Positions 63,146 through 64,000 of a stretch of DNA of 64,000 bases are shown here, piece by piece; position 1 is the first letter of the stretch; each line of letters begins with the position of its first letter. The notes under the pieces were generated by a model. That model was not told the origin of the DNA. It saw only the letters and a list, made by a program, of their open reading frames with translations, and ran no database searches. This DNA comes from Linyphia triangularis (lineage: Eukaryota > Arthropoda > Arachnida > Araneae > Linyphiidae). Location: the NCBI GenBank assembly GCA_963978545.1, contig OZ021724.1:33560433-33624432 (forward strand), given 5' to 3'. The position numbers and the translations under genes are program-made.

Positions 63146-64000
63146 GCGTCTGTTTTAACGGCGGCAGATTGCAGCTTACTTTCCAGTCGTCTGTTTGTTA
63201 TTGACAAAAATTCCGGCTTTCGTTTTTTGGTCGATTGTGGTGCTGCAATAAGCTGCATTCCCGAAGGACTTGTGAAAGAAAGCACACCTTCGGAACTTTT
63301 TCTTTACGCGGCTAACGACACTAAAATTCACACTTATGGTACTAAGAAGTATAACTTAGATATCGGGTTGCGTCGAGCATTTACATGGGTTTTTTGGATA
63401 GCTGATGTTTCGCATCCGATTTTAGGCAAAGATTTTTTGGAGCATTTTGGTCTTGTGGTAGACGTTAAAAATAGACAGCTTGTTGATGGCCTAACTAAGC
63501 TTAATGCCAAAGCCACAATTTGTCCTGGTCCCACATTAGGATTAACTCTAATTTCAGAGGCATCCCCGTACCATAAAATTCTGGCCAAATATCCCCAACT
63601 TGTTAACTTGAATTTAAGTAATGAGAGAATGACTCATTCTGTCACTCATTGTATAGAGACAAAAGGTCCACCTGTATATTCTAAAGCTAGGCGCTTATCA
63701 CCAGAAAAACTTAAAATCGTCAAAAAAGAATTTGAAGAACTACTACAAAAAGGAATAATTTGACCTTCTAGTAGTCCTTACGCAAGCCCAATACATCTTG
63801 TACCAAAGAAAAATAATACTTGGCGAATTGTAGGTGATTTTCGGCGGTTAAATTTCCAAACTATCCCGGATAGATATCCCCTTCCTCACATTCAAGATTT
63901 TTCACATGGACTGGCAGGGAAAAATATTTTTTCAAAGGTAGACCTCGTAAAGGCCTATCATCAGATTTCCATAGAGCCTAAAGACATTCCAAAAACCGCA
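63137..64000 (+). pseudogene. Ty3/gypsy-like pol (protease and start of reverse transcriptase), cut by the window edge
   Basis: The frame opens near 63137 with ASVLTAADCSLLSSRLFV. The protease signature reads FLVDCGAAISCIPEG, where the usual D-T/S-G-A is D-C-G-A, and HPILGKDFLEHFGL follows. The reverse transcriptase begins with GPPVYSKARRLSPEKL. TGA at 63761-63763 interrupts it at a position that relatives usually fill with Arg (a CGA-to-TGA change would explain it). After it come [30 protein letters not shown] and motif A ([13 protein letters not shown]). It continues past 64000. Confidence 0.88.

Overview
This window is AT-rich animal nuclear DNA, most likely arthropod and possibly arachnid. 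The evidence is genes split by GT-AG introns, long AT-rich introns, tRNA-derived SINEs and many decayed DNA transposons and LTR retrotransposons. The taxon is an inference from AT content, gene structure and transposon content; nothing here is diagnostic for a species. No prokaryotic features, CRISPR array, rRNA or intact tRNA gene was seen.

Four host genes are readable. (1) 3629-13098, plus strand: a BCAP31/BAP31-type ER membrane protein in seven coding exons, with an optional in-frame 48-nt exon. (2) 18501-18938, minus strand: complete, intronless mitochondrial ATP synthase subunit c. (3) 19536-24517, plus strand: a UPF0047/YjbQ family protein in seven small exons, head to head with (2) across about 0.6 kb. 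(4) 33198-48346, minus strand: the last five coding exons of PAN2, the poly(A) nuclease of the PAN2-PAN3 deadenylase. One PAN2 intron is about 10.8 kb. The rest of PAN2 was not found and should lie beyond the right edge.

Mobile and repeated DNA fills much of the remainder. It includes two copies of a roughly 390-bp fold-back element (52-440 and 24850-25240), a decayed transposon-type ORF (640-1580), three tRNA-SINE copies, TA-flanked small elements, and three hAT-like MITEs with 8-bp target duplications (16449-17072, 17105-17546, 27768-28453). There is also a degenerate repeat field (29990-30720) and an inverted-repeat cluster (48490-50860).

The most structured part is 52.9-61.7 kb, a three-level nest. 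A TA-flanked fold-back DNA transposon (52918-61657) is split by a BEL/Pao retrotransposon (54928-61531) bounded by a 5-bp GGTGC duplication. That retrotransposon's gag is in turn split by a 1.8-kb element (55589-57383) carrying about nine tandem 148-bp repeats. The BEL/Pao copy is dead: it has a premature stop, a 7-bp duplication frameshift, an in-frame loss of most of the integrase, and mismatched LTRs. A second, Ty3/gypsy-like LTR element starts at about 61797 and runs off the right edge.

I found no clear novel multi-gene system. The best leads are the rearranged BEL/Pao LTRs, the nucleosome-length tandem array inside a mobile element, the fold-back families, the animal YjbQ gene paired with ATP synthase c, and the variable BCAP31 tail without a dilysine ER-retrieval motif.
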